A DNA stretch of 38,417 nt from Candidatus Portnoybacteria bacterium RIFCSPLOWO2_01_FULL_43_11 (GTDB lineage Bacteria > Patescibacteriota > Minisyncoccia > Portnoybacterales > UBA2143), in contig MHNE01000015.1 of the NCBI GenBank assembly GCA_001819605.1, positions 1-38,417 of the forward strand, written 5' to 3'. Of this stretch, positions 18,623 through 25,867 are shown one piece after another (position 1 is the stretch's first letter; each line of letters starts with the position of its first letter). A program made the position numbers and the translations under genes. Under the pieces are notes generated by a model that ran no database searches, was not told where the DNA came from, and worked only from the letters and a program-made list of their open reading frames with translations.

Positions 18623-19315
18623 TTAATAAATTCTTGATTTAATCACCAACCAAGGAAATACCACAACGGCCTTAAAAATTCTTTTAACGCGCCGTGGCTC
18701 TTGAATCAATCGCCACAGCCATTCCAAACCAATAATCCTTAAAATCTTCGGCGCCCGGGGAATTTGCCCGGCTATAAAATCAAACGCGCCGCCAACGCCC
18801 ATCGCTAATTTAATTAAAGGCATTTTCCCTAAATTTTCAACTATCCATTTTTCCTGCTTTGGGGCGCCAAAAGCGACAAATAAAATACCTTGACTAAAAA
18901 GTACTTCCCGAGCCTCAAACGCCTTAATATTTAACAGGTAGTACTTCTTTTTTAAATTATTTACTACACTTTCCGCCACCCCCTCCCTGCCTCCTAATAA
19001 AAAAACCGGCCAATTTTTTCGGCTGGCCAAATTACAAATACTTTCAATTAAATCAACGCCGGTAATTCTCTGTTTTAAGGGCTGACCCAAAAACCAGGAA
19101 GCAAAAACCAAACCAACACCGTCCGCTACGGCCAAGTCCGCTTGATTCAAAATCTTTTTAAATTCATCGTCATTTTGAGCTTTAACTAAAAATTCCGGAT
19201 TAGCCGTGACAATATAATGCTGTTTTCCGTCCGTCATAAATCGCTCTACTTTTTTTAAGGCCTTGCTTGCGGTTAAATTATCAATTTTAACGTCAAGAAT
19301 CTTTATTTTAAGCAT
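18623..19315 (-). CDS. WecG/TagA/CpsF family glycosyltransferase
   Basis: VTANPEFLVKAQNDDEFKKILNQADLAVADGVGLVFASWFLGQPLKQRITGVDL and FVAFGAPKQEKWI. Confidence 0.93.
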   Translation of the reverse strand: MLKIKILDVKIDNLTASKALKKVERFMTDGKQHYIVTANPEFLVKAQNDDEFKKILNQADLAVADGVGLVFASWFLGQPLKQRITGVDLIESICNLASRKNWPVFLLGGREGVAESVVNNLKKKYYLLNIKAFEAREVLFSQGILFVAFGAPKQEKWIVENLGKMPLIKLAMGVGGAFDFIAGQIPRAPKILRIIGLEWLWRLIQEPRRVKRIFKAVVVFPWLVIKSRIY

Positions 19316-19331
19316 TAATAAATCAAAAGAA

Positions 19332-19514
19332 AGGATAGCTACTTACATTTTGCGAAATTGTGAAGTTTTGGAAACAGATAAACGAGTGGAGTCAGAAGGG
19401 GAGCCCGATGGAGGCCGCCTGAAAGGCGGCCGACATTGGAGGGGCATCCCCCTGACGGAACAAGTATTATCTGTCCAAAACGAAAGTATGAAGTAAAATG
19501 TAAGTAGCTATCCT
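19332..19514. repeat. Long palindromic intergenic element B
   Basis: Perfect 20-bp arms AGGATAGCTACTTACATTTT (19332-19351) / AAAATGTAAGTAGCTATCCT (19495-19514); inner GTTTTGG/CCAAAAC, ACAGATA/TATCTGT, GTCAG/CTGAC, GGCCGCCT-GAA-AGGCGGCC. Confidence 0.93.
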
Positions 19515-20074
19515 CCCAACGGTGTCGATTCTAAAACCACGTACTCCGCCCCATCTCTTAATAATCGGCTCTCCATTACTTCTATTGACTCAACTAAAAA
19601 AGACAAAGAAACTTCCTTTTCTATATTGGGCTTTGAGGGCATTAATCGCCACTCTCTCTGCCTGATTCTCGCCAAAGTAATGTGAGGACGAAAAGCCCGA
19701 ACTTCTTTACGATTGTAACCGCTCTGGTTTGAATCTAATAAATGACCTTCAAAATCATCTTTCAATTCAGCCAAAGCTAAATTTTCCTCCCCCTCCAGCC
19801 AAATTATCCGGGGAGAGCGGCCGGGCGGCCCAAAACAAATCCTTTTTAATTCAATTTCAAATGGTTGATGCCTCCTGCCTGTTTCTTTCGCTGTTTGACA
19901 AACCTCTAACATCTCTTCATCTCCGGCATAGCCGATAAAAACCAAAGTGATGTGAAGACTTTGCTTTTTAGTCCACCTGACCGGCAAGCTCGTCCACTCC
20001 TCTTGCCAATTTAATATTCTTTTCTTAATATATTCCGGCAAATTAATAGCCGCGAAGATCCGTCGTTTTTTCAT
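19508..20074 (-). CDS. thpR: RNA 2',3'-cyclic phosphodiesterase / 2'-5' RNA ligase family (ThpR-like)
   Basis: MKKRRIFAAINLPEYIKKRI, two HxT motifs (LHITLVFIG, RPHITLARI). Start set to 20074 instead of 20209. Confidence 0.9.
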   Translation of the reverse strand: MKKRRIFAAINLPEYIKKRILNWQEEWTSLPVRWTKKQSLHITLVFIGYAGDEEMLEVCQTAKETGRRHQPFEIELKRICFGPPGRSPRIIWLEGEENLALAELKDDFEGHLLDSNQSGYNRKEVRAFRPHITLARIRQREWRLMPSKPNIEKEVSLSFLVESIEVMESRLLRDGAEYVVLESTPLGG

Positions 20075-20082
20075 GTGTCGCC

Positions 20083-20126
20083 TTGTATTATACCTCTTTC
20101 TTGATATACTACAAGTATAATTACAA
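20083..20126. promoter_or_regulatory. Symmetric divergent promoter region
   Basis: Inverted repeat TTGTATTATAC (20083-20093) / GTATAATTACAA (20115-20126); + strand TTGTAT-N16-TATACT and - strand TTGTAG-N16-TATAAT. Confidence 0.5.
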
Positions 20127-20581
20127 TGCCCAAGAAAAAAAATAAAAAACGGGGAATAAAAAAACAAAAAGAAACCGCAATCCAACAGATTGTTAATTAT
20201 TATTTCCATACCAAGGGTTTAAGTTTGAACCAGATTAAAAATAACGCTAAAAAAAGAAAGATAATTTATTCCCGATTCACTAGGCCGGCCAAACAGCTTT
20301 TGGAGCTGGCCGGGTCAATCAGAGCCGCGAAAAAAGCCGTCAGCAAAGTGGCTAAATGGGCCAAATCCAGAAATTTGGACTACGCCATTGAAACGGTCTT
20401 TAAAAAATGGCTGGAATTGGACAGATTAAAGCCAAAAGAAATCGTCAAGAAACCATTTTTTGACGATAATCCGATGATTTGGTCAGCGACTAAAAAGAAA
20501 TGGTATGTCATAAGAGACGATGGCCAATGGTTGGAATTCGCGGGCCAGGAATCAGAAATAGAATGGCGGATAATAAAATAA
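20126..20581 (+). CDS. Hypothetical basic protein
   Basis: 151 aa, lysine-rich N-terminus, no recognised family; ends just before a terminator hairpin. Confidence 0.75.
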   Translation: MPKKKNKKRGIKKQKETAIQQIVNYYFHTKGLSLNQIKNNAKKRKIIYSRFTRPAKQLLELAGSIRAAKKAVSKVAKWAKSRNLDYAIETVFKKWLELDRLKPKEIVKKPFFDDNPMIWSATKKKWYVIRDDGQWLEFAGQESEIEWRIIK

Positions 20582-20606
20582 CCCTCAAGAAAATTACTCT
20601 TGAGGG
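20582..20606. terminator. Hairpin between convergent genes, likely terminator
   Basis: Perfect stem CCCTCAAGA (20582-20590) / TCTTGAGGG (20598-20606); T-rich tract follows on the minus strand. Confidence 0.7.
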
Positions 20607-20626
20607 CTAGAAAAAGATTTTAACCT

Positions 20627-20833
20627 TTAAGCCTTTTTAAAAATTATCATTATAGCCCCCACAAGAAGTGCAAACAACCAAAAAACTGTTAGAAGCGAAA
20701 GAAATAAGGATTTTTTAAGTTTGTTATTTATTTGAATACGACTTCCTCTTTCAAAGTCTTGGCAATATTCTTTTGCCACAATAAAAGAAAGAAAAAAACC
20801 CACTATTAAATACCCCATTATTAACCATTTCAT
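20627..20833 (-). CDS. Small two-TM hypothetical protein
   Basis: 68 aa with hydrophobic N- and C-terminal segments; AGAGAGGTGAG upstream. Confidence 0.6.
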   Translation of the reverse strand: MKWLIMGYLIVGFFLSFIVAKEYCQDFERGSRIQINNKLKKSLFLSLLTVFWLFALLVGAIMIIFKKA

Positions 20834-20876
20834 TTTATCTCACCTCTCTTTATTTTAAAAAGTTAAAAAAGAACAA

Positions 20877-21383
20877 ATGATTATCCCCATCCAAACTAAT
20901 CCTAATAATCCCATTTTACGGCAAAAAGCTAAAGAAGTCAAGGAAATTACCGCTGAAATTAAGCGGCTGATTTTAGATATGGAAGAAACCATGGAGAAAG
21001 CGGCCGGAGTCGGGCTGGCCGCGCCTCAAATTGGCCAATCGCTTCGGGTGCTCGTCGCCAAATCAAATGATGAACCCCGCACCTTTCGCGGACAAAGTAT
21101 TTTTGCGCGAAAACGCGGCCCGCAAAAGGTGCGGGGTGAAATCATCGCTCTGATTAATCCGGAAATTAAAAAATTTTCTCGGAAAAAAGTCGTGATGGAA
21201 GAAGGGTGTTTAAGCTTGCCTAAACAATTCTCTCTTATAGAGCGACCGGCTAAAATTAAAGTAAAAGGATTAACTGAAGAAGGCGAGAAAATTAAAATTA
21301 AAATAAACGGACTCTTAGCGCGGATTATCCAACACGAAATTGACCATTTGGACGGGATTTTAATTATAGATAGAATCAAATGA
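20877..21383 (+). CDS. def: Peptide deformylase
   Basis: GVGLAAPQIGQSLRV, EGCLSLP, IIQHEIDHLDGILIIDRI motifs. Confidence 0.97.
   Translation: MIIPIQTNPNNPILRQKAKEVKEITAEIKRLILDMEETMEKAAGVGLAAPQIGQSLRVLVAKSNDEPRTFRGQSIFARKRGPQKVRGEIIALINPEIKKFSRKKVVMEEGCLSLPKQFSLIERPAKIKVKGLTEEGEKIKIKINGLLARIIQHEIDHLDGILIIDRIK
21069..21146. repeat. In-frame palindromic element inside def
   Basis: ACCCCGCACCTTT (21074-21086) / AAAGGTGCGGGGT (21125-21137) perfect 13 bp; flanking GATGA/TCATC; inner GCGG/CCGC. Confidence 0.85.
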
Positions 21384-22342
21384 AAAAATTAAAAATTATA
21401 TTTATGGGCACCCCGGATTTTGCCGCGCCTGCTCTTAAGCAATTAGTCAGTAATAATTATGAAATTTCAGCGGTGATTACCGCGCCGGACAAACCGATCG
21501 GCAGAAAACAAGAAGTCACTCCCCCGCCCATTAAAAAACTGGCTCTTCAATATAAAATACCAGTTCTTCAGCCAGAAAAAATCTTAAACTCGTCTTGGCC
21601 GAAGCCAGATCTCAAATCTCAAATCTTAAATCTTAATCCTGATTTAATCGTGGTTTCCGCTTATGGAAAAATTATTCCAAAAGAAATTTTGGACATCCCC
21701 CAATACGGCTCTTTAAATATCCACCCTTCGCTTCTGCCTAAATATCGCGGCCCCTCGCCTATTCAATTCGCTATTTTAAACGGCGAAAAAATAACCGGCG
21801 CGACCATTATGCTCATGGACGAAAAAATGGATCACGGCCCGATTCTTGCTCAAGAAAAAATAGAAATTCCGTCAGACGAAACCAGCCAAACGCTTCATGA
21901 TAAATTAGCTCAATTAGGAGCTGATTTACTAATCAAAACTATTCCTCAATATGTTCAAGGCGAAATCAAACCAAAGCCGCAAGATGAAAAAAATGCCAGC
22001 TATACTAAAATATTAACCAGAGAAGACGGAAAAATTGACTGGCGAAAAAGCGCTGAAAGCATTGAACGGCAAATCAGGGCTTTTACTCCCTGGCCCGGGG
22101 CCTGGACCATTGACGGAAAAAGATTAAAAATCCTTAAGGCGAAAGTGGTGGATAAAAAAGACGGATTGACTTTTAAAACCAAAAGGGGTTATTTACTTTT
22201 AGAAATGGTCCAGCCCGAAGGCAAAAAAACAATGAGCGGCGAGGAATTCATAAGAGGTTATGGGCGAGGAAATATGCCCTTGAGCGACATAGAATTGCGA
22301 GCGGGCATGGTGCCGCCGAAGGCGGCGAGCGAGCAATTATAA
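21380..22342 (+). CDS. fmt: Methionyl-tRNA formyltransferase
   Basis: KIIFMGTPDFAAPALKQLV, LNIHPSLLPKYRGPSPIQFAILNGEKITGATIM; ATGA overlap with def. Confidence 0.97.
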   Translation: MKKLKIIFMGTPDFAAPALKQLVSNNYEISAVITAPDKPIGRKQEVTPPPIKKLALQYKIPVLQPEKILNSSWPKPDLKSQILNLNPDLIVVSAYGKIIPKEILDIPQYGSLNIHPSLLPKYRGPSPIQFAILNGEKITGATIMLMDEKMDHGPILAQEKIEIPSDETSQTLHDKLAQLGADLLIKTIPQYVQGEIKPKPQDEKNASYTKILTREDGKIDWRKSAESIERQIRAFTPWPGAWTIDGKRLKILKAKVVDKKDGLTFKTKRGYLLLEMVQPEGKKTMSGEEFIRGYGRGNMPLSDIELRAGMVPPKAASEQL

Positions 22343-22402
22343 CGAGCAAAAATTCTCGCTGGGAATTTTTGCGTTCGCTCAAGGGCATATTTCCTCGCCC
22401 AT
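22260..22402. repeat. Long palindromic element C spanning fmt 3' end and fmt-ychF intergenic region
   Basis: Perfect 28-bp arms ATGGGCGAGGAAATATGCCCTTGAGCGA (22260-22287) / TCGCTCAAGGGCATATTTCCTCGCCCAT (22375-22402); inner GCCGCC-GAA-GGCGGC and GCAAAAATTC/GAATTTTTGC. Confidence 0.95.
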
Positions 22403-22414
22403 TTGTCCAATATT

Positions 22415-23446
22415 ATGTCATTTTCAATCGGCATCATCGGCCTCCCTAATGTCGGCAAATCAACTTTATTCAAGGCCCTGACCAAACAGCCAGTGGATAT
22501 TTCCAATTACCCGTTTTGCACCATTGACCCGAATGTCGGCATAGTTAAAGTGCCTGATGAACGGCTTCTTAAAATAGCGGCCGTCATAAATCCCCAAAAA
22601 ATTACTCCCACTATCATAGAATTCGTTGATATTGCGGGCTTGGTTAAAAACGCTCACCTAGGCGAAGGATTGGGCAATCAATTTTTGGCCCGCATCCGGG
22701 AAACAGACGCAATCTGCCAAATTGCGCGGGCTTTTGAAAACGAAAATATAGTTCATACTGAAGGCCGGACCAACCCCAAAAGAGACATTGAAATTATTAA
22801 TAAAGAATTAATAATGAAAGACCTGGAAACAATAGAAAAAAGACTGGAAAAAACCAAAAAAGAAACTAAATCAGGCAATAAAGAAGCCACGCGAGAATTA
22901 GAAATCTTAAATAAAATTCATGAAATATTAAAAAGGGATAAAATGATATTAGAATATGAAACGGCTGAAATGAAACAAATAATTAAAGAACTTCAATTAC
23001 TGACCGCCAAGCCGATGATTTATGTTTTTAATGTCAGCGAACAGCCGATAAGCAGTGAAGAAAATATTGCGTCCATTAATCTTCAGCTTGAATCGGAACT
23101 TTCCGAGCTTGCGCCAGAAGAAATAAAAGAATTAGAACTGCCTCCTTCTAAACTCAATGAACTTATTAAAACTTGCTATCAGGCCCTAAATTTAATCACT
23201 TTCTATACGGTAACCGGCGGCAAAGAAACCCGGGCCTGGACACTTAAGAACGGCTTAAAAGCGCCTCAAGCCGGCGGGGTGGTTCATACTGATTTTGAAA
23301 AGAATTTTATCAGGGTTGAAGTAATTAACTGGCAAAAATTAGTTGAAGCCGGCGCTTGGTCTAAAGCCCGTGAAAAAGGCCGGCTCCAAACAGAAGGGAA
23401 AGATTATATTGTCAAAGACGGAGATGTTATTGAATTCAAGATATAA
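22415..23446 (+). CDS. ychF: Ribosome-binding ATPase YchF
   Basis: MSFSIGIIGLPNVGKSTLFKALTKQPVDISNYPFCTIDPNVGIV; TGS-like C-terminus. Start set to ATG 22415. Confidence 0.97.
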   Translation: MSFSIGIIGLPNVGKSTLFKALTKQPVDISNYPFCTIDPNVGIVKVPDERLLKIAAVINPQKITPTIIEFVDIAGLVKNAHLGEGLGNQFLARIRETDAICQIARAFENENIVHTEGRTNPKRDIEIINKELIMKDLETIEKRLEKTKKETKSGNKEATRELEILNKIHEILKRDKMILEYETAEMKQIIKELQLLTAKPMIYVFNVSEQPISSEENIASINLQLESELSELAPEEIKELELPPSKLNELIKTCYQALNLITFYTVTGGKETRAWTLKNGLKAPQAGGVVHTDFEKNFIRVEVINWQKLVEAGAWSKAREKGRLQTEGKDYIVKDGDVIEFKI

Positions 23447-23485
23447 CCACTTGACCCCGTTTATCTTCTTTGCTAACCTATAACT

Positions 23486-23989
23486 ATGAATGACCAGCCA
23501 AAACTCTACCAACTCACCTATCTTCTTCCTCCTTCCTTAGATGAAAAAGGAGCAGTTGAAATTAGCCAAAAAATAAAAAAGTGGATTGAAGAAAAACAGG
23601 GAAAAACAGAAAAAGAAGAAACGGTCAATAAAAACTTGGCTTATCCGATTAAAAAATATCATCAAGCCGTCTATTCAAATTTATCTTTTCGAATAATCCC
23701 GGAGTTCATAAAAGAAATTCAAGAATATTTAAAATTAGAAAATAATATTTTACGATATGCGATTCAAAGAGAAATGCCCCGCCGTTCTCCGTCTAAGAGC
23801 GCGAAACCGGCCCGGGTAAAAATCGGACCGGCTAAAGTTTATCCGGACCGTGATTTATTCAGACAAGTTCACCTTAAAGAAGAAAAAACAAGGAAACCGA
23901 TAGAAAAACCGACCCCCGCCTCGCCGCAAAAAGAAAAAGTGAAATTAGAGGAGTTGGACAAAAAGCTGGAGGAAATATTAAAAGAGTAA
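23486..23989 (+). CDS. rpsF: 30S ribosomal protein bS6
   Basis: YQLTYLLPPSLDEKGAVEISQKIKKWIEEKQGK..., LAYPIKKYHQAVYSNLSF; upstream of ssb and rpsR. Confidence 0.92.
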   Translation: MNDQPKLYQLTYLLPPSLDEKGAVEISQKIKKWIEEKQGKTEKEETVNKNLAYPIKKYHQAVYSNLSFRIIPEFIKEIQEYLKLENNILRYAIQREMPRRSPSKSAKPARVKIGPAKVYPDRDLFRQVHLKEEKTRKPIEKPTPASPQKEKVKLEELDKKLEEILKE

Positions 23990-23992
23990 TCA

Positions 23993-24080
23993 CTAATCAA
24001 TCGCTAATTTTATCTCTAATAATCGCGAATAAAAAATTATTTATTAGAGGAAATTTGCGATAAAATTCGGGATTGATTAG
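23993..24080. repeat. Long AT-rich hairpin between rpsF and ssb
   Basis: CTAATCAATC/GATTGATTAG, AATTTTATC/GATAAAATT and TCTAATAA/TTATTAGA nested in register. Confidence 0.88.
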
Positions 24081-24093
24081 GGATATAATACTT

Positions 24094-24624
24094 ATGAATT
24101 TCAATAAAGTCTTTATTGCCGGCAACCTGACTCGTGATCCCGAAGTAAGAGCCCTGCCTTCGGGCCAAACCGTGGTCTCGTTTGGGGTGGCGACTAACAG
24201 AGTCTGGACCAACCAAAGCGGGGAAAAACAGGAAGCGGCTGAATTCCATAATGTAGTCGCTTTTGGCAAATTAGCTGATATTTGTTCCCGTTATTTAAGT
24301 AAGGGGCGGCTGGTTTTAATTGAAGGCCGACTCCAAACTCGTTCCTGGCAGGGTCAAGACGGAATTAAAAAATACAAAACGGAAATTATTACCGATAATA
24401 TGCAGATGGGACCCCGCTTATCCGGCTCCTCCGGCGAAAACGACCAATTCAGAAAAAAAGAGAGAAGCGGCGATATGACCAAAGAAGAAATACCGGTTAT
24501 TGAAGCGGACGAACCGGCTTCGGAAGAATCATTCTCTTCTTACGAAAGCGATAAAGAAACCAAAGAAACTTTTACTGAAAGCGACGACAAAGGAGAGATA
24601 GAAGTAAAGGATATACCATTTTAA
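24094..24624 (+). CDS. ssb: Single-stranded DNA-binding protein
   Basis: MNFNKVFIAGNLTRDPEVRALPSGQTVVSFGVATNRVW; acidic tail ending DIPF. Start set to ATG 24094. Confidence 0.97.
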   Translation: MNFNKVFIAGNLTRDPEVRALPSGQTVVSFGVATNRVWTNQSGEKQEAAEFHNVVAFGKLADICSRYLSKGRLVLIEGRLQTRSWQGQDGIKKYKTEIITDNMQMGPRLSGSSGENDQFRKKERSGDMTKEEIPVIEADEPASEESFSSYESDKETKETFTESDDKGEIEVKDIPF

Positions 24625-24628
24625 TATT

Positions 24629-24832
24629 ATGACAAAGTCTTGCTATTTTTGTCAGCAAAAAATCAGTGAAATCGATTATCAAAATACCGAACTTCTTCGG
24701 CAATTTATTTCTGGACAGGCAAAAATAATCTCGCCCAAAAGAACTGGCACCTGCGCCAAACATCAAAGAAAAATAGCTAATGCAATAAAAAGAGCCCGCG
24801 TTATGGGGCTATTGCCGTTTACGACTAGATAA
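24629..24832 (+). CDS. rpsR: 30S ribosomal protein bS18
   Basis: CYFCQQKISEIDYQNTELLRQFISGQAKIISPKRTGTCAKHQRKIANAIKRARVMGLLPFT. Confidence 0.96.
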   Translation: MTKSCYFCQQKISEIDYQNTELLRQFISGQAKIISPKRTGTCAKHQRKIANAIKRARVMGLLPFTTR

Positions 24833-24846
24833 TTTTATAATAAAAT

Positions 24847-25863
24847 CTATGCCTGCTCTTGAGCGGCTTTTTTTATTTTATTGGCGATTTCAGCGGCAAC
24901 TTTTGGATTTTCTTTAAGATAAACCTTTGAAGCTTCCATTCCTTGACCTAATTTCTGGTTTTCGTAATTAAACCAGGCGCCGCCTTTGTTTAATATTCCG
25001 TATTTAACGCCGGTATTTAATAAATCTCCGAGATATGAAATGCCCTGATTGTAAAAAATATCAAACTCGGCAGTTCTAAAAGGCGGAGCGACTTTGTTTT
25101 TAACTATCTTGGCCTTAACCCGATTGCCGATAATTTGCTCCCCTAATTTAATTTGAGCGGCTCGCTTAAGCTCTATTCTCACTGAAGAATAAAATTTCAG
25201 AGCCTTGCCGCCCGGCGTCGTTTCCGGATTCCCCCACATCACTCCTATTTTCGTTCTGATTTGATTGGTAAAAATAGTGGTGGTGCTGCTTTTAGCGGCG
25301 ATAGCGGTCAATTTTCTAAGCGCCTTTGACATTAAACGGGCCTGAAGTCCAATTTGCTGATCTCCCATCTCGCCCTCAATTTCCGCCCGCGGCGTTAAAG
25401 CGGCCACTGAATCCACAATCACCAAATCAACCACGCCGGATCTGACCAAACTCTCCACGATATCTAAGGCCTGCTCCCCGTTATCCGGCTGGGAAATTAA
25501 TAAATCATTTATTCTGACGCCGATTTTTTTAGCGTATTCTGGGTCTAAAGCATGTTCAGCGTCAATAAAAGCCGCCAAACCGCCTCTTTTTTGCGCTTCA
25601 GCCACGGTGTGTAAAACCACGCTTGTTTTTCCCGCGCTTTCCGGACCGAAAATTTCAATAATCCGGCCCTTTGGCATACCGCCCACGCCCAAAGCCAAAT
25701 CCAAAGAAATGGAACCAGTGGGAATAGCGTCTACTTCCACCCGTCTGGCTTCGCCTAATTTCATAATCGCGCCTTCGCCAAAACGATCTTTAATTTCAGC
25801 CACGGTCGCTTCTAAAATTTTTTGTTTTTCCTCTTTATCCTCCGCAGATTTATTCTTAACCAT
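24847..25863 (-). CDS. recA: Recombinase RecA
   Basis: [30 protein letters not shown]..., full-length, no intein. Confidence 0.98.
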   Translation of the reverse strand: MVKNKSAEDKEEKQKILEATVAEIKDRFGEGAIMKLGEARRVEVDAIPTGSISLDLALGVGGMPKGRIIEIFGPESAGKTSVVLHTVAEAQKRGGLAAFIDAEHALDPEYAKKIGVRINDLLISQPDNGEQALDIVESLVRSGVVDLVIVDSVAALTPRAEIEGEMGDQQIGLQARLMSKALRKLTAIAAKSSTTTIFTNQIRTKIGVMWGNPETTPGGKALKFYSSVRIELKRAAQIKLGEQIIGNRVKAKIVKNKVAPPFRTAEFDIFYNQGISYLGDLLNTGVKYGILNKGGAWFNYENQKLGQGMEASKVYLKENPKVAAEIANKIKKAAQEQA

Positions 25864-25867
25864 AAGT

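Noticed and set aside
19263-19496. 77-aa plus-strand ORF
   Set aside because: Overlaps the wecG start and element B; no protein-like features.
22258-22506. 82-aa minus-strand ORF
   Set aside because: Antisense to element C and the ychF start; the palindrome produces open frames on both strands.
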